NCBI RefSeq assembly: GCF_004027225.2
Contig: NC_044279.2
Coordinates: forward strand, 27,940,705-28,004,704
Length of the DNA: 64,000 nucleotides
Source: Strigops habroptila
Lineage: Eukaryota; Chordata; Aves; Psittaciformes; Psittacidae
Direction of reading: 5' to 3'
This document shows, piece after piece, positions 26,001-35,646 of this stretch; positions within the stretch are counted from its first letter, which is position 1, and each line of letters begins with the position of its first letter. Both the position numbers and the translations under genes were made by a program. The notes below the pieces were generated by a model. That model made no database searches and was not told the origin of the DNA. It worked only from the letters and a program-made list of their open reading frames with translations.

Positions 26001-29000
26001 AATGAAGCACAGATAATCCTTACAGTATTTGTCAGTTTGAAATGTGTCTTTGTTTTACTGGACAATACTGTACATTACCAGGCTTTGATGTACTATATCA
26101 GTGCCCTTATTTAAGCACCAATCCTCCCCCCTCACCCCATACCTCCCTCCCTCCAAACCTAGAACCAAATTTATAGAGACTGAATTAGCCTCTCTTTAAG
26201 AGAATATTCTCTTCAGATTTAATTTGTATAAAATGCACTAGCAGCTTACTGAACTCATGAATAAAGAGAGGGTTCTGAATGCTATTTTATTTCCTGCTCC
26301 TTTCAACACCACCATAAAGCTTATTACCTATGTTAAAAAATACATACAATGCAAATTTTGCAAATGGTTTAGAACACATTTCCGTAAAAGCTTTGTTATT
26401 GAAAACAAAACTTTCCATAACGAAATCCTGACTCCTTCGTTAGGAATCTTTTTGCAAAGCACTTTTTGATGATTCTTTTCTATTCTATTGTTTCAGCTAA
26501 ATCAGCACTTCACAAGAGCTAGAGGTACCTCTTCCAGAGATGAAAGGAACTTATACACAACAGAACCAGTTAATTTTCCAAGTGAAACTGAAAGACTGGA
26601 GGAAAAGCTAACCTGGACAGAAAGAAGCAGCCACTTGCACCCCGTGCCTATCAGTTCCTCATCTGAAAACCCTTCACAAGGGATAAGAGAATTAAAAGAT
26701 AAAGTTAAGTATTCCCTAAGAGATTATAATAGTCAACCATCAGGGAAAGAAGCTGCTGCTGGCTCAGTAAACAGTGGTGAGCAGTCTTTGGAATGTATTG
26801 GTACCAGTGAAAGCCTTTTATCAGCAAAATGTTTTCCTGGGACAAAGCAAAATGAGGCTATCGATATTACAGCTGCTGTCTCAAGCCGACAAGGAGAGAG
26901 CCACACAGATATTTCAAAAGGTGAAAGAGATAGTGCCTCAGGAAGTGAGATGATGGAGAGGTTATTCGTCAGTGAGGATGATGTTGATACCTCAAAAGGG
27001 GCCTGTGAAACGAGGCCAGAAACCGTTTCTCCAGAGCATGATGAATCCATGCAATTAAATGCATGCATAGCAGGGACGCTGGATGGCAATGCTAATCCAG
27101 CTCCGGAGCACCAGGTGCTGCAAATGTCTCACCAAACTCTGGATTCATTGTTGTCAGGTGCTGACAAAAATGAAGATAAAATCAAGATGATTGAAAACAA
27201 AGTTCAGGTACATTTAAGAGGAGATTTATATGCCGACACTTTTGCATGTGCTGATGTCTCAATAGATTCCACACAAAGCCAATATATGCAAAAAAAAGGA
27301 GATGGTGAAATGTCAGGAAAGAACTATAACACTGATGCAGGGGATGAGAAGAAAGTCATTGAAGTAGAGGACTTAGCAATAATCGGTGAGGAGGAAGCAC
27401 CCAAGCCTTTCAAGTCACACAGAAAACATGCCACCAAAGCATTGAACACAATGCCCCTGTCAGCTGAAGACAACAAACAGGCACCCAGGTCTGCACAGGC
27501 AGATTCCCCGGCATCCTCTCCGGAGGATGAAAGGAGAGCTGGAGAAACACGGGAACACAGAGGATTCAGGAGGTTAAAAGACAGAGGAAAGTCAGAACAC
27601 ACAAGTAAAGGAAGACTGATTGGAAAGGAAAGTGAAGCTAACCCTACGGAGTGGAGTTGGCAAGAAATAGGTAGCGAGGTTCGGTGGGGAGTGAAGGGGA
27701 ACACAGGGCCTCAGAGTACGGCTTCCACAAGGGAGTTATTTACCTGCCAGGAGGCAGAGAGTTGTGAAAATTCTTCTGTCTCTGAACAGGGTATTACAGT
27801 GGAAGCAGAGGCAGGTACAGCTTATATAATTAAAACAACATCAGAAAGTGCTCCAGAAAAAATGTCTGCCAGTGAAAAAGCAGTAATTGCTAAGCTACCT
27901 CAAGAGACTGCACTAAGTGACAAGCCCACAGAGGAAAAGGAAACAGCATTTGATACACATGAAGGGAGAAATGATGGTTCACATTATGCTCTTTGTCAAC
28001 TCAACACAGTGGGTGTATTATATGACACTGAATTTGAAAAGGAATCAGTTTTAGGTATTTATAATGCGTGCGTACATGAAACACTGCAAGGAGAAACGAT
28101 GTCTGTACGCAATAACAGGGAAAAGTATGCCAAAGCACAACCAGACATGGGCAATATTCTAGCTGTAGGAGAAGCAGAAAAGGCTTCTTCTACAGGAAAG
28201 AAGAAGGATTTGCAGCAAGGCTTGTATTCAGAAATATCTAAATGTTCCCTGAGCACCCAGAAGCATCTATACAATGAGAAAGCGGAAGAACTCTGTAGGG
28301 AAGAAAGCCACGTTGATACACTTTCCCATTTACACGCTAAAGCTGAAACAAAAATGCCACCTTCTGGTGCAAATACTGTGCCCAGCTACCATTATATAAG
28401 CTCTTCACTGGCATCTTCTGAAACGTCGATTGTGGCAGGAGACATGGAGCATCTGTACAGACACTTTGATAAGGTTGCTGCTGAGTCAAGCTATGACTTA
28501 AATCTAGCAAATGAAATGACATGTGTTAATAAAAACCTCTCTCCTGAAGCTGAGAAAAAAGAAGTACCTTCCACTTCAAACATAGCAATTTCTAGAGAAG
28601 GAAGAGGAAGAAGTATGGGTCAATGTTTCCATCAAGCAGAGTTGAAACAGGAGAAGTCATGGAGGCCACAGGTTTTGATTAGTAAGCCTCCCAAAGAAGC
28701 TGGAGGAATAGGCTTTCAATCTGACCATTTAATAACTGAGGGGAAACCACCAAACTGGCTTGATGACTCACAGAAGAAAAGCCAGCACTTTTCTGATTCT
28801 GGAGGTATTTCTGACCAGAAGAGTGAAGCACCTAAGTTACCTAGTGAGTCTTCAGGTTTAAAACATATTGCTTTCAAAATCTTTTATTTCTTCTTCTTTC
28901 TTTTTTTTGCTGCAACACTTTACCACTATGATTTGTTGGTTTGTCTTGCACTCTACCTGTTCTCCTTGTGTTGGCTATACTGCGAAGGAGGAAGAAGTAA

Positions 29001-29022
29001 AGAGTCTGTCAAGAAAGAATAA
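2606..29022 (+). CDS. PPP1R3A: PPP1R3A, protein phosphatase 1 regulatory subunit 3A (muscle glycogen-targeting subunit GM); join 2606-3399, 23965-24023, 24134-24270, 26497-29022
   Basis: GM brings the PP1 catalytic subunit to glycogen and sarcoplasmic reticulum in striated muscle, promoting dephosphorylation of glycogen synthase and phosphorylase kinase. The four exons give 1171 residues; human is about 1122. In order: Ser-rich acidic N-terminus; PKA-type site R45-R46-x-S48; PP1-docking motif KVSF at 65-68, with S67 inside it; CBM21 glycogen-binding domain about 140-232; a long low-complexity region; a conserved block about 766-857; hydrophobic anchor 1121-1158; basic tail ending KKE. Splice borders are all GT/AG and phases agree (2, 1, 0). 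The start is the first ATG in the frame. An upstream GTG-initiated extension to 2543 is open but has no ATG and is probably 5' UTR. No frameshift or internal stop was found, so the gene looks functional. Identity is from recognised similarity to mammalian GM across all four exons. Confidence 0.96.
5341..5416. repeat. TA/TG-rich imperfect microsatellite
   Basis: Interrupted TATATG, TATACA and TATATTTG units over about 75 bp. Simple-sequence DNA within intron 1. Confidence 0.7.
5649..5712. repeat. Possible relic of an ancient amniote LINE 3' end
   Basis: The segment has the pattern GACTTC...AGGAGTTACA...ACCAGTGTAAATGAG...CAGGGCC. This resembles a motif common in old CR1/L3-type elements of reptiles and crocodilians. 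The resemblance is from memory and short; family and orientation are not fixed. Confidence 0.35.
14274..14301. repeat. Perfect hairpin, 9-bp arms, 10-nt loop
   Basis: TAGGGTGCA (14274-14282) is followed after ten T-rich bases by its exact reverse complement TGCACCCTA (14293-14301). Whether it is transcribed or functional is unknown. Confidence 0.8.
15157..15179. repeat. Perfect hairpin, 8-bp arms, 7-nt loop
   Basis: AAAGGGCA (15157-15164) pairs with TGCCCTTT (15172-15179) around the loop CTGAAGA. It lies inside a stretch that looks like conserved non-coding DNA (see findings). Confidence 0.8.
16971..17008 (+). repeat. (TTTTG)n simple repeat
   Basis: Several tandem TTTTG units at the end of a longer T/G-only tract starting near 16935. 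Low-complexity DNA. Confidence 0.85.
18470..19540 (-). mobile_element. Ancient, decayed CR1-type LINE (reverse-transcriptase region)
   Basis: On the minus strand, 19146-19171 reads through YLDFIKAF, the reverse-transcriptase motif A of CR1 elements (usual form LDFxKAFD), followed by remnants of VPHGK. Near 18900-18920 the minus strand gives IKSAADRKL, a decayed form of the catalytic IKFADDTKL motif. The part at 18485-18680 corresponds to the C-terminal CR1 coding region (spacing of CACCTGTTCCAG, TTTCTTGAACAT and CTAGTGCCTGGTAC). Many indels and stops are present, so it is dead and old, more like the family seen in turtles and crocodilians than young bird CR1s. Boundaries are approximate. Confidence 0.75.
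22048..22110 (-). mobile_element. CR1 3' end fragment
   Basis: Contains the reverse-complemented CR1 3' UTR signature GGTTGGAAAAGACCTTAAG followed by ATCATCTAGTTCAAACC. Similarity fades past about 22110. Only the last 60 bp or so of an element remain, typical of strong 5' truncation. Confidence 0.85.
23965..24023 (+). CDS. PPP1R3A: PPP1R3A coding exon 2 (59 bp)
   Basis: Starts after acceptor TTTAACAG and ends before donor GTACGA. Its first base completes codon 265 (AG|C, Ser), then 19 codons follow (KEEIVATFDNDTWNISRTS, residues 266-284), and the last base starts codon 285. It matches the position of the short KEES-type exon after the KGCLK motif in mammalian GM. Too short to stand out as an open frame; identified by splice signals, phase and homology position. 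Confidence 0.88.
24024..24133 (+). other. PPP1R3A intron 2 (110 bp)
   Basis: Donor GTACGA, acceptor AACCCTTCAG, phase 1. It is very short compared with intron 1 (20.6 kb) and intron 3 (2.2 kb). Confidence 0.87.
24134..24270 (+). CDS. PPP1R3A: PPP1R3A coding exon 3 (137 bp)
   Basis: The first two bases complete Gly285, then 45 codons give residues 286-330, ending EDDEKELEIL before donor GTAAGT. Mammalian GM has a matching acidic segment ending EKELEL at the same junction. The exon ends in phase 0, which fits exon 4. The segment is highly charged with no folded domain visible; it probably forms part of the flexible linker after the glycogen-binding domain. Confidence 0.92.
24271..26496 (+). 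other. PPP1R3A intron 3 (2226 bp)
   Basis: Donor GTAAGT, acceptor CTATTGTTTCAG, phase 0. AT-rich with T runs at 25009-25022 and near 25149. An inverted pair of POU octamers lies at 25474-25504. No coding exon seen. Confidence 0.9.
25474..25504. promoter_or_regulatory. Inverted pair of POU octamer motifs
   Basis: ATTTGCAT at 25474-25481 and its reverse complement ATGCAAAT at 25497-25504 flank a TAATTATT homeobox-like core. They sit in a stretch (about 25270-25560) that lacks recognisable repeats. Binding is inferred from motif only. Confidence 0.35.
26497..29022 (+). CDS. PPP1R3A: PPP1R3A coding exon 4 (long C-terminal exon, membrane anchor)
   Basis: Encodes residues 331-1171 in one uninterrupted frame, stop TAA at 29020-29022. 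It opens with NQHF...SRDERN...EPVNFP, matching the start of the last exon of mammalian GM. Most of it is Ser/Glu/Lys-rich and probably disordered. One block (residues about 766-857, DNA 27802-28077) is far better conserved and contains AGTAYIIKTTSES, AKLPQETA, HEGRND, TVGVLYD and FEKES. The C-terminus has two hydrophobic runs (about 1121-1139 and 1143-1158) separated by HYD, then EGGRSKESVKKE. In mammals this end anchors GM to the sarcoplasmic reticulum. Possible start codons upstream of 26497 lie in the intron and are not used. Confidence 0.96.
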   Translation, partial: LNQHFTRARGTSSRDERNLYTTEPVNFPSETERLEEKLTWTERSSHLHPVPISSSSENPSQGIRELKDKVKYSLRDYNSQPSGKEAAAGSVNSGEQSLECIGTSESLLSAKCFPGTKQNEAIDITAAVSSRQGESHTDISKGERDSASGSEMMERLFVSEDDVDTSKGACETRPETVSPEHDESMQLNACIAGTLDGNANPAPEHQVLQMSHQTLDSLLSGADKNEDKIKMIENKVQVHLRGDLYADTFACADVSIDSTQSQYMQKKGDGEMSGKNYNTDAGDEKKVIEVEDLAIIGEEEAPKPFKSHRKHATKALNTMPLSAEDNKQAPRSAQADSPASSPEDERRAGETREHRGFRRLKDRGKSEHTSKGRLIGKESEANPTEWSWQEIGSEVRWGVKGNTGPQSTASTRELFTCQEAESCENSSVSEQGITVEAEAGTAYIIKTTSESAPEKMSASEKAVIAKLPQETALSDKPTEEKETAFDTHEGRNDGSHYALCQLNTVGVLYDTEFEKESVLGIYNACVHETLQGETMSVRNNREKYAKAQPDMGNILAVGEAEKASSTGKKKDLQQGLYSEISKCSLSTQKHLYNEKAEELCREESHVDTLSHLHAKAETKMPPSGANTVPSYHYISSSLASSETSIVAGDMEHLYRHFDKVAAESSYDLNLANEMTCVNKNLSPEAEKKEVPSTSNIAISREGRGRSMGQCFHQAELKQEKSWRPQVLISKPPKEAGGIGFQSDHLITEGKPPNWLDDSQKKSQHFSDSGGISDQKSEAPKLPSESSGLKHIAFKIFYFFFFLFFAATLYHYDLLVCLALYLFSLCWLYCEGGRSKESVKKE

Positions 29023-30450
29023 CATTGATTGTCAACTGTGCCCAAGATTGATGGTCAATAGGCTCCAAAACATTTTCACAGCTTATTCATTGTTAGAACC
29101 AAAGCAAGTTTTTCACTAAAACATCTTTTTTAAAAGATTACATATGAAGTTGAGCCTTCATATAAGTAAATATACTATATAGGACCATTATATTTGGATC
29201 ATTAAATACCTATATGAATATGAGTTCTGAAGCACATCAAGTTAAAATGAAGTACAGCTGTTGTTACGTAGCAGGATATGAAGAAGCAATGCTGCATGTC
29301 TCTTTAGCCCTTAAAAACACTGTTTTCTTGCATTAATTTCTTTTGCAGTAAAGCCTCATATTTTTCTGGGAGGTTTTTTTTTAAACTTTGTGTAGTACAT
29401 AACAACACAAGGAACGATACAAAAACTAACTCAGTGTTTTGGTAGTGACATTGCAATTGATAATCTGCTAGCATAATTAGCCAGTGCTCTAAGAAATATG
29501 ACATCTGTTGATACGTTAATGGTTTTTTCCGGATTTTTATTTCACTGTTTTGACTTAAAGCTCCAGTGGTACGCCTCTTTGAAAAATGTAAGACTTTCAC
29601 TTCAGTAACATCATGTAACTTTCAGGATGTAACTGCATAGCAAAATAGATGTACTGTTTCCACCCTGAGGAGATTGAAGGCCCAGGCATTTTACTATTCA
29701 CTCATGTGCACAAATGTTTTCATTTTTTTGTAAATGAGGGCTGTGTAACATGACTGAGAATTTCACTAATCTATTATTCCAGACAAAGCCTTTTGAATGA
29801 CATTTCTTCATCAGTGTTGCTTAAGCATATCTACAAAGCATTAAGTAAATTTTACAGAGGAGTGCTATGACAGTGTTGACCATGACTGAATTCAGTTTAC
29901 TGCTTTTTTTCTATGGCCTGTTACTTAGATTTAGTCAAATACCAAGTGAACACACAGGGCATAACCCTGGCTTTCAGTGAGGCTACTTCCTGCGGTTTGG
30001 GCGAGGTGGAAAAGCCTGGTATCTGCCCTAAGGAAAGCCCAGATTGATCCCGTGCAGCAGGAGTCCTGCGGGGCAGGCACACTGGTGGCTCCACTCCTCC
30101 AACACTGTGTGTGTCCTACATAGAGCCATGCCCAGAGTTCATCCAGAAAGAAAAGGAAGGATAGATTATGTTGGGCTTCAGCCATTACCAAGGTAATGGT
30201 CACAAATGCCGTCATACGTAGTATGTTAAAAGAAGCACCAAGGCTACAGAACCTACTAGAGCCCTAGAATTTATGAAGGAAAAAGACCTGGTTTTAAGCT
30301 GTGTTTGTCTGTCCTTATTGCCACTGTGAAATACCACATCAACTGTAAAAGGCATGGTTGCAATATATGGCTGAAGCTACATGATAGTGAAGTTATTTAG
30401 TTGTTTGTTTGTTTAGCTCTAAAATAAAATTTTTAAAGTCTACTTAAAAC
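29023..30450 (+). other. Probable PPP1R3A 3' UTR
   Basis: Non-coding sequence after the stop codon. Candidate polyadenylation signals are ATTAAA at 29201-29206 and AATAAA at 30423-30428. Several ATTTA elements lie between them, near 29929, 30270 and 30392. Human PPP1R3A has an AU-rich 3' UTR element that affects mRNA stability, so these may matter. Which signal is used cannot be decided from sequence alone. Confidence 0.45.
30423..30428 (+). terminator. Candidate polyadenylation signal AATAAA
   Basis: Canonical hexamer 1.4 kb after the stop codon, followed by TG-rich sequence (GATGTTTCAGGATGTT) at a plausible distance. A weaker ATTAAA lies at 29201-29206. Confidence 0.4.
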
Positions 30451-33400
30451 TTATTCAGATGTTTCAGGATGTTAACAGACTCTGATATAGGAGGCACCTT
30501 GGCATTCCTGTTCTCCAGGGGGACAAAACTTTGGAGCATTGTGGGAGCAGCGCATTCAGGGTGAGCAAGTGTGTGGGTGATCTGTTGCTGATGGCTGGAT
30601 ACCTTGACAACTTTTGACAGCAGTCCATGAATGAGTTACAGTGATGGGCTAAAAGAATTAAAGAGCAACACAGAAGGCTGTGTCCAGAGGTTCAAAGGTA
30701 TATAGGAGCAAAATGTTCATGGAGATAAAGAAACTAATTCAATAGGCATTAGGAGCTAGATCAAATAAAAAGCTTAGGCTTAGACTTAAAGGAGGATTGC
30801 GGTTGAATCTGTGTAAGTCCAAAATAATGATCGCAAACACTTCTTTGCCTGGAGACTACAAATGTTGAAAGAACCTAGCCTTTTCATGATGTTTACAGGT
30901 ACTTTTTATTTTAAAAAGCATGACATTCCCTTACTTTTGGTGGTTTACTTTCTGTAATGTGACAAGTCCCTGGTCTAAGTGGTTCTGAATTTCAGCCTCA
31001 CTGGGATAGAGATGTCAGGTATTGTTTTGCTTCCCAGTGCAATGGAAGCTATCAAATAGTGTCTAATATATTCTGACAGGATCAAAGTTCTCAGTTAGAG
31101 GGCTAAAAAAGTGAATAAAACACCCTGCATCTATCCTGCTGAAGCTGTCAGCATGCACTCAAGTACCAGATTCTTGGGAAGAGAGAACAAGCACATAAGA
31201 TTCATTTTAGCCTAATACCTCAAACCACCATGCCAGAAATGAGAATCTTTAGATTTAGTGTCCAGGTCAAAGCATTCTTCAATCTATGTACCCTATAATG
31301 ATTTAAAGCAAAATTCAGAATATTCAGAGTAAGGACCAAACCCCAGGTTCCTGTCCTGTTAGGTAAATGCTCTATTCACTAAACCACAGGATTCGAATTC
31401 ATGTTCGAATATCTTCAGCTTTACTAAACCTGCTTCTTCCATCCAGTAGGATATACTTTAGCCATTGAACCATTATTGTTTTCAGGATTCTGGTCCCCAG
31501 AGTTTGGAAATACCTCTGTGCATAGGTGGATTCCTACATTCTGAACTGATTTAAGCTGAAAGTGGTTCTCTGAACAAAATGACAACTACTTTCCCTCCTA
31601 TTTGAGGGTAGAGACTTTCATTTGCAGCTCACATCCCAGGGGAATTTTCTTCTCCCAGAGGTTTGGTCTTAAAAGAGACAAGTAATGCCTGTTTCTTACA
31701 GAAATCTGGATCAGAGGTAGTCCAAATACTTAAGCATCTGAAATAGCTAAAAACCCTTTAATATCTTGGACACAGGCCTTATTGCAAGCAGAGCTGAGCA
31801 GTTCAGCCAGCATGGAAGCAAGAAGGAAAACCTGGTTGCATTTTGTATTTAACCATGGGGACTCCAAGGATTGTGCACTCTGAGGAATCTTTTGGTTTTT
31901 TACCTGGGAGCCATGACATACGAACCTTTGTGTGGTGGTCCTCTGTAGGTAATGTGCAAGTTGAAAGTTGTTTCTTTCATTTATTTCAACCCAGAATACT
32001 TGGTCAGTTGCAAAAGATTCAGCTCAGCTGACTGAACAGCAAGAAAAGGGGTCAGGGATAATTGGTGGGCCCAGGACTATGGGTGGAAATAAGTCCTTGG
32101 ATTGAATCAGTCTTTGGAGAAAAGCAAAAAATGTTACGGAGAGCCTAGGAGAGTCAATATGACCTTCAAAAAGAATGCAGGGGATAAATAGAGAGGATCT
32201 ATTAATACAGATATTCATTAAAAGTTAGTGGGCTTTTAGTGTGTGCCATAATATACTTCAACCAGTTGCTAAATATCAGCTAAAATTCAGCTAAATCACT
32301 TCAATCTCTACAGAAAGCTAGCTTCAAACAGCTGTGTTTCTGTGTCCAAGAAGTTAAACATCTGGGTCTCCCATTTTAACACGTACAGTCATTCAGAGTT
32401 GGAATTTAGGGTAAATATTTGAATGTTAGAATAAGCATATTTCATCTACATCCAAGTGGAATACTGTTAGCATTTCTCAGATTTGGAATGGGATTTTATG
32501 TTCTATATTTAAGATAGCATATTGTACCTTATGATTGCAAAACAGGACTCTACACTGATCTGTGAACACAGGTGCCTGAACTTTTAAGTACTTTTGTACT
32601 TAAAACAACAAAGCAAGTAATTTTATCTTTTTTATTTATCATTTGATAAGTTATCTTTTAAAAATCCTCTTACTTTTGTTTGTAGAATGGAAGCAACACC
32701 TTTATAACATTGGCAAAATATTCGGCTTTTAATTATTTCAGGGAGTAAGTGCTGTGCTGCAGTTTTGCAATGATTCATATTTAGCTTGCCTACGAGGCCT
32801 CAGTAACACATTTCCAGTTAATACTTTGATTTCTAGTAGCTTCTAATTATTTCTTCAGGCTATGCAACAGAAAGAAGGTATGATCCTATGTGGCTAGCCC
32901 TTGGTCATGAAAGGCCATGAATTCTAATATAAACCACAGATTAAAAATAATATAATGGAAAAAGGATTGCTTGCATTGCTATAAGTATATGAGGTATATA
33001 CATCCTATACCATAGAGAGGTTGTTCCATGGCTATTATCTAAACTGTACATGTAACAAATAAATTAATTTTCATATTGAGGCACCTATAATCTGTTTAAT
33101 TTACTTAAATCTATATTCAGGGCAGCAGGGAGAGGAGTCAGAGGAAGTTCTGTATCCAGATACCTTGATAGGAGGTAGTGGAAACATCATTAATGCCCCA
33201 AATATTTGTTGTTGATAGTTGCTTGCTGCCTCATATCCATCAGTGACTTTTGGCTCAACAGTAAATAGGCTGCGGAAACAAGCTACAGCCTTTAAAGGTC
33301 TATTTAATATTGGAAATGAAAAATAAAGAACAGACTGTGAACTAGATCCCTAAAAGAAAGTTAATATGATAATGTTCAGAGCCACTGTACTAAATTTTAG

Positions 33401-35646
33401 GTGCTTAGTAGTATTTACACCCCTGAATAAAGAGCCTAAGCTCTCTATTCATTGAACCTATGAATGAGAATCAAAATAGACAATGTGTTAAATAGGGAGC
33501 TTCCAAAGTTATCTGATAGGAAATCCTGACAGCAGAGTTGAGTCTCATACCCTTGCCCTTGTCAGAGGGATTAGATACTTAATGCTGGGTGGCAGGGACA
33601 TGTTTTCATTCCTATCAGGTTTCATATCCTGCAGCCCTCTTGTGCAGTGAAGTACCTGAGCTGCTGCTTTCAGAAACAGACTTGGCAGAAAACAATCCCA
33701 GAGTTTTGGGACTGAAGAAGGGAAAAGTTTAAGCCCTTAAATCATAGACTGAGACATTCATCTAAGAGGACATACGTGCATACAATCCCTGTTCCAAGAA
33801 AAACTTGCGTTTTATGTGAAATTCTAGTTAGATAAAATACAAAACTGACACCAAGACTTTCATGTCTCCTAAGTGAAGTCAATTTCTTCCTTAGTCTATA
33901 AAGTCACTCTTCCAGGCCTACACCAGTGCCTCATGAACTGGGACTGGATAATTGTTCTAGCCATGAAGAGATCATAGGAAAAGGGGTAACATCTCCAATG
34001 GCTGAGCCACTGTGCTTTTTGAAGAGCTTCATCTTGTGACTGTACTTTAAGGTAAGGTCCCTCCTTTTCCAGCACAGTCAAGGTTGCTCTGCTCAGTTAT
34101 ATTGACTGTAACAAGAAACTGGACTGGTAAAAAGTGTAAATTTCTAAAGACAGATGGAATTCATGGCTTTCTCTTAGACCTGCAAAGGTGCTTAAATCCC
34201 AGCACAGACAGACTTCAGAAAACCATGCCCTTTCGTGAATCTCAGCTGAACTTTCTAAGACTTGCAGGTCTTCTGAGAGCACTGTCTGCAAAGGAGACCA
34301 CGGAGATAAATGGATAATGACAGGACTCAGGATGCTTTGCTATTCTAAGATGTCTTGATGTTTCTCCGGAGTCAGATTTGAGGTAGTAATCCAGACCTCA
34401 AGTCTTCTTTGAGTACCAGGGAAGATTTTTTGACCAAAACTACATATTCGTGAGTGAGAACTGAATTTGTGAAACAGGATGGGTACATGGAAGGAGACTG
34501 GCAATTTCTGCATTCTGAGCAGGCCTGAGCTAGGTGAGCTGAGTCATTTAACGAGTGAGGTATGTGTGACTTAGTGGTACATACAAGATGTGTGTATGCA
34601 TATGTGTGTGGGTGGCACTTGGACAAGTGGGAGGAAAGGTGAGAACTAGATTTCATGGGTGAATGGAGAAGAAATAATAAACAGAAGGGCTAATTGGAAA
34701 GTTTCTGAACAGCCTTCTCTAGAGATATGAAAGTTTAATAAGTTATGAGTAGGTTGGACAGTTAACACAATTATGGTATTAGCTATATAAAGCAGTAAAA
34801 ATTAAAGTATATGCTTAGTGTAACTTTTGTAACTTATCAATTACCCGTTAATGGAGTTATAGAGGATCATATCTTGTCCTTGACCTTAATACTCAATGAT
34901 TCAAGATTAGAGCACAGCTCTGAGGACCAGAAACACAGGCTCCTTCTCAGGATGCTATAGCCCTCCAAGGAGGGACAGCCTCCATCTGGAGCCACAAATC
35001 CGCCTTGTGGCCATTTACACAGGTAAGTCCCCAATGACGTGAAGCTATGTGCATCAGGAGAAAACAAGAGTATGTGCCAGCCTGTGGTTATTAGAGCAGA
35101 ATATAAAACTGTCTGTAAATAGTTAATCTACCACAATCCCTGTGTTGTCTAGTATAGTTCAGAGACACCTAGGAGCTTCTTTAATTTCTTTTTAGTATAC
35201 CTGGCTGCAGGAGAACACTCAGATTCCCATGGTCCACAGGGCATAAGTGTGCCTTGCACATGTGTAGTGGAATGGAGATCATATGACATACAGATTCATA
35301 TGAGCCACGCTAAACTGGTTCTATTTATGTGAGAATTTCTTCCCCTTTCCATCACAGGGCCAAGTGTGTCAAGTGCTTGTGGTCCCAGCACTGCCTTCTC
35401 CAGGGGAGGACAGAAGACTGCTCCATACTGCCATATGTCTCCAGTGTCTCTGAAGGGGGGATGAGAACTGCCAAGGGATAGACAGTGGAAGACCCAGCTC
35501 TCTAATTAAGGCTCCATTACTAGGGAGGAATACTTTCTACAGCCAGGGCAATTAGGGACAATTAAGAGCAGCCTAAACTCTTTAAATGCAACAGTGGCAT
35601 GTTTGGGGGAAAGTCTTGATTAACCTCCTCAGAAACTCCTTACTTA
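30451..35646. other. Intergenic sequence downstream of PPP1R3A
   Basis: No gene supportable. Short open frames occur on both strands and overlap. The only structure recognised is a pair of tRNA-like SINE heads (31331-31475). The rest is unremarkable AT-rich DNA. Confidence 0.6.
31331..31475 (-). repeat. Two tandem tRNA-like SINE heads (ancient relic)
   Basis: Read on the minus strand, a unit starting near 31388 has TGGTTTAGTGA (A-box-like) and, 44 bases on, GGTTTGGTCC (B-box-like). A second unit starts near 31474 with TGGTTCAATGG. The two align with each other (TGGTTYARTGRMTARAG..., then CC-TAACAGGA / CC-TACTGGA, then GGTTT). Spacing between units is 86 bp. This looks like an old tRNA-derived retroposon family; the exact family is not identified. 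Confidence 0.5.

Noticed and set aside
26733..28522. Minus-strand open frames within PPP1R3A exon 4
   Set aside because: Shadows of the real + strand exon.
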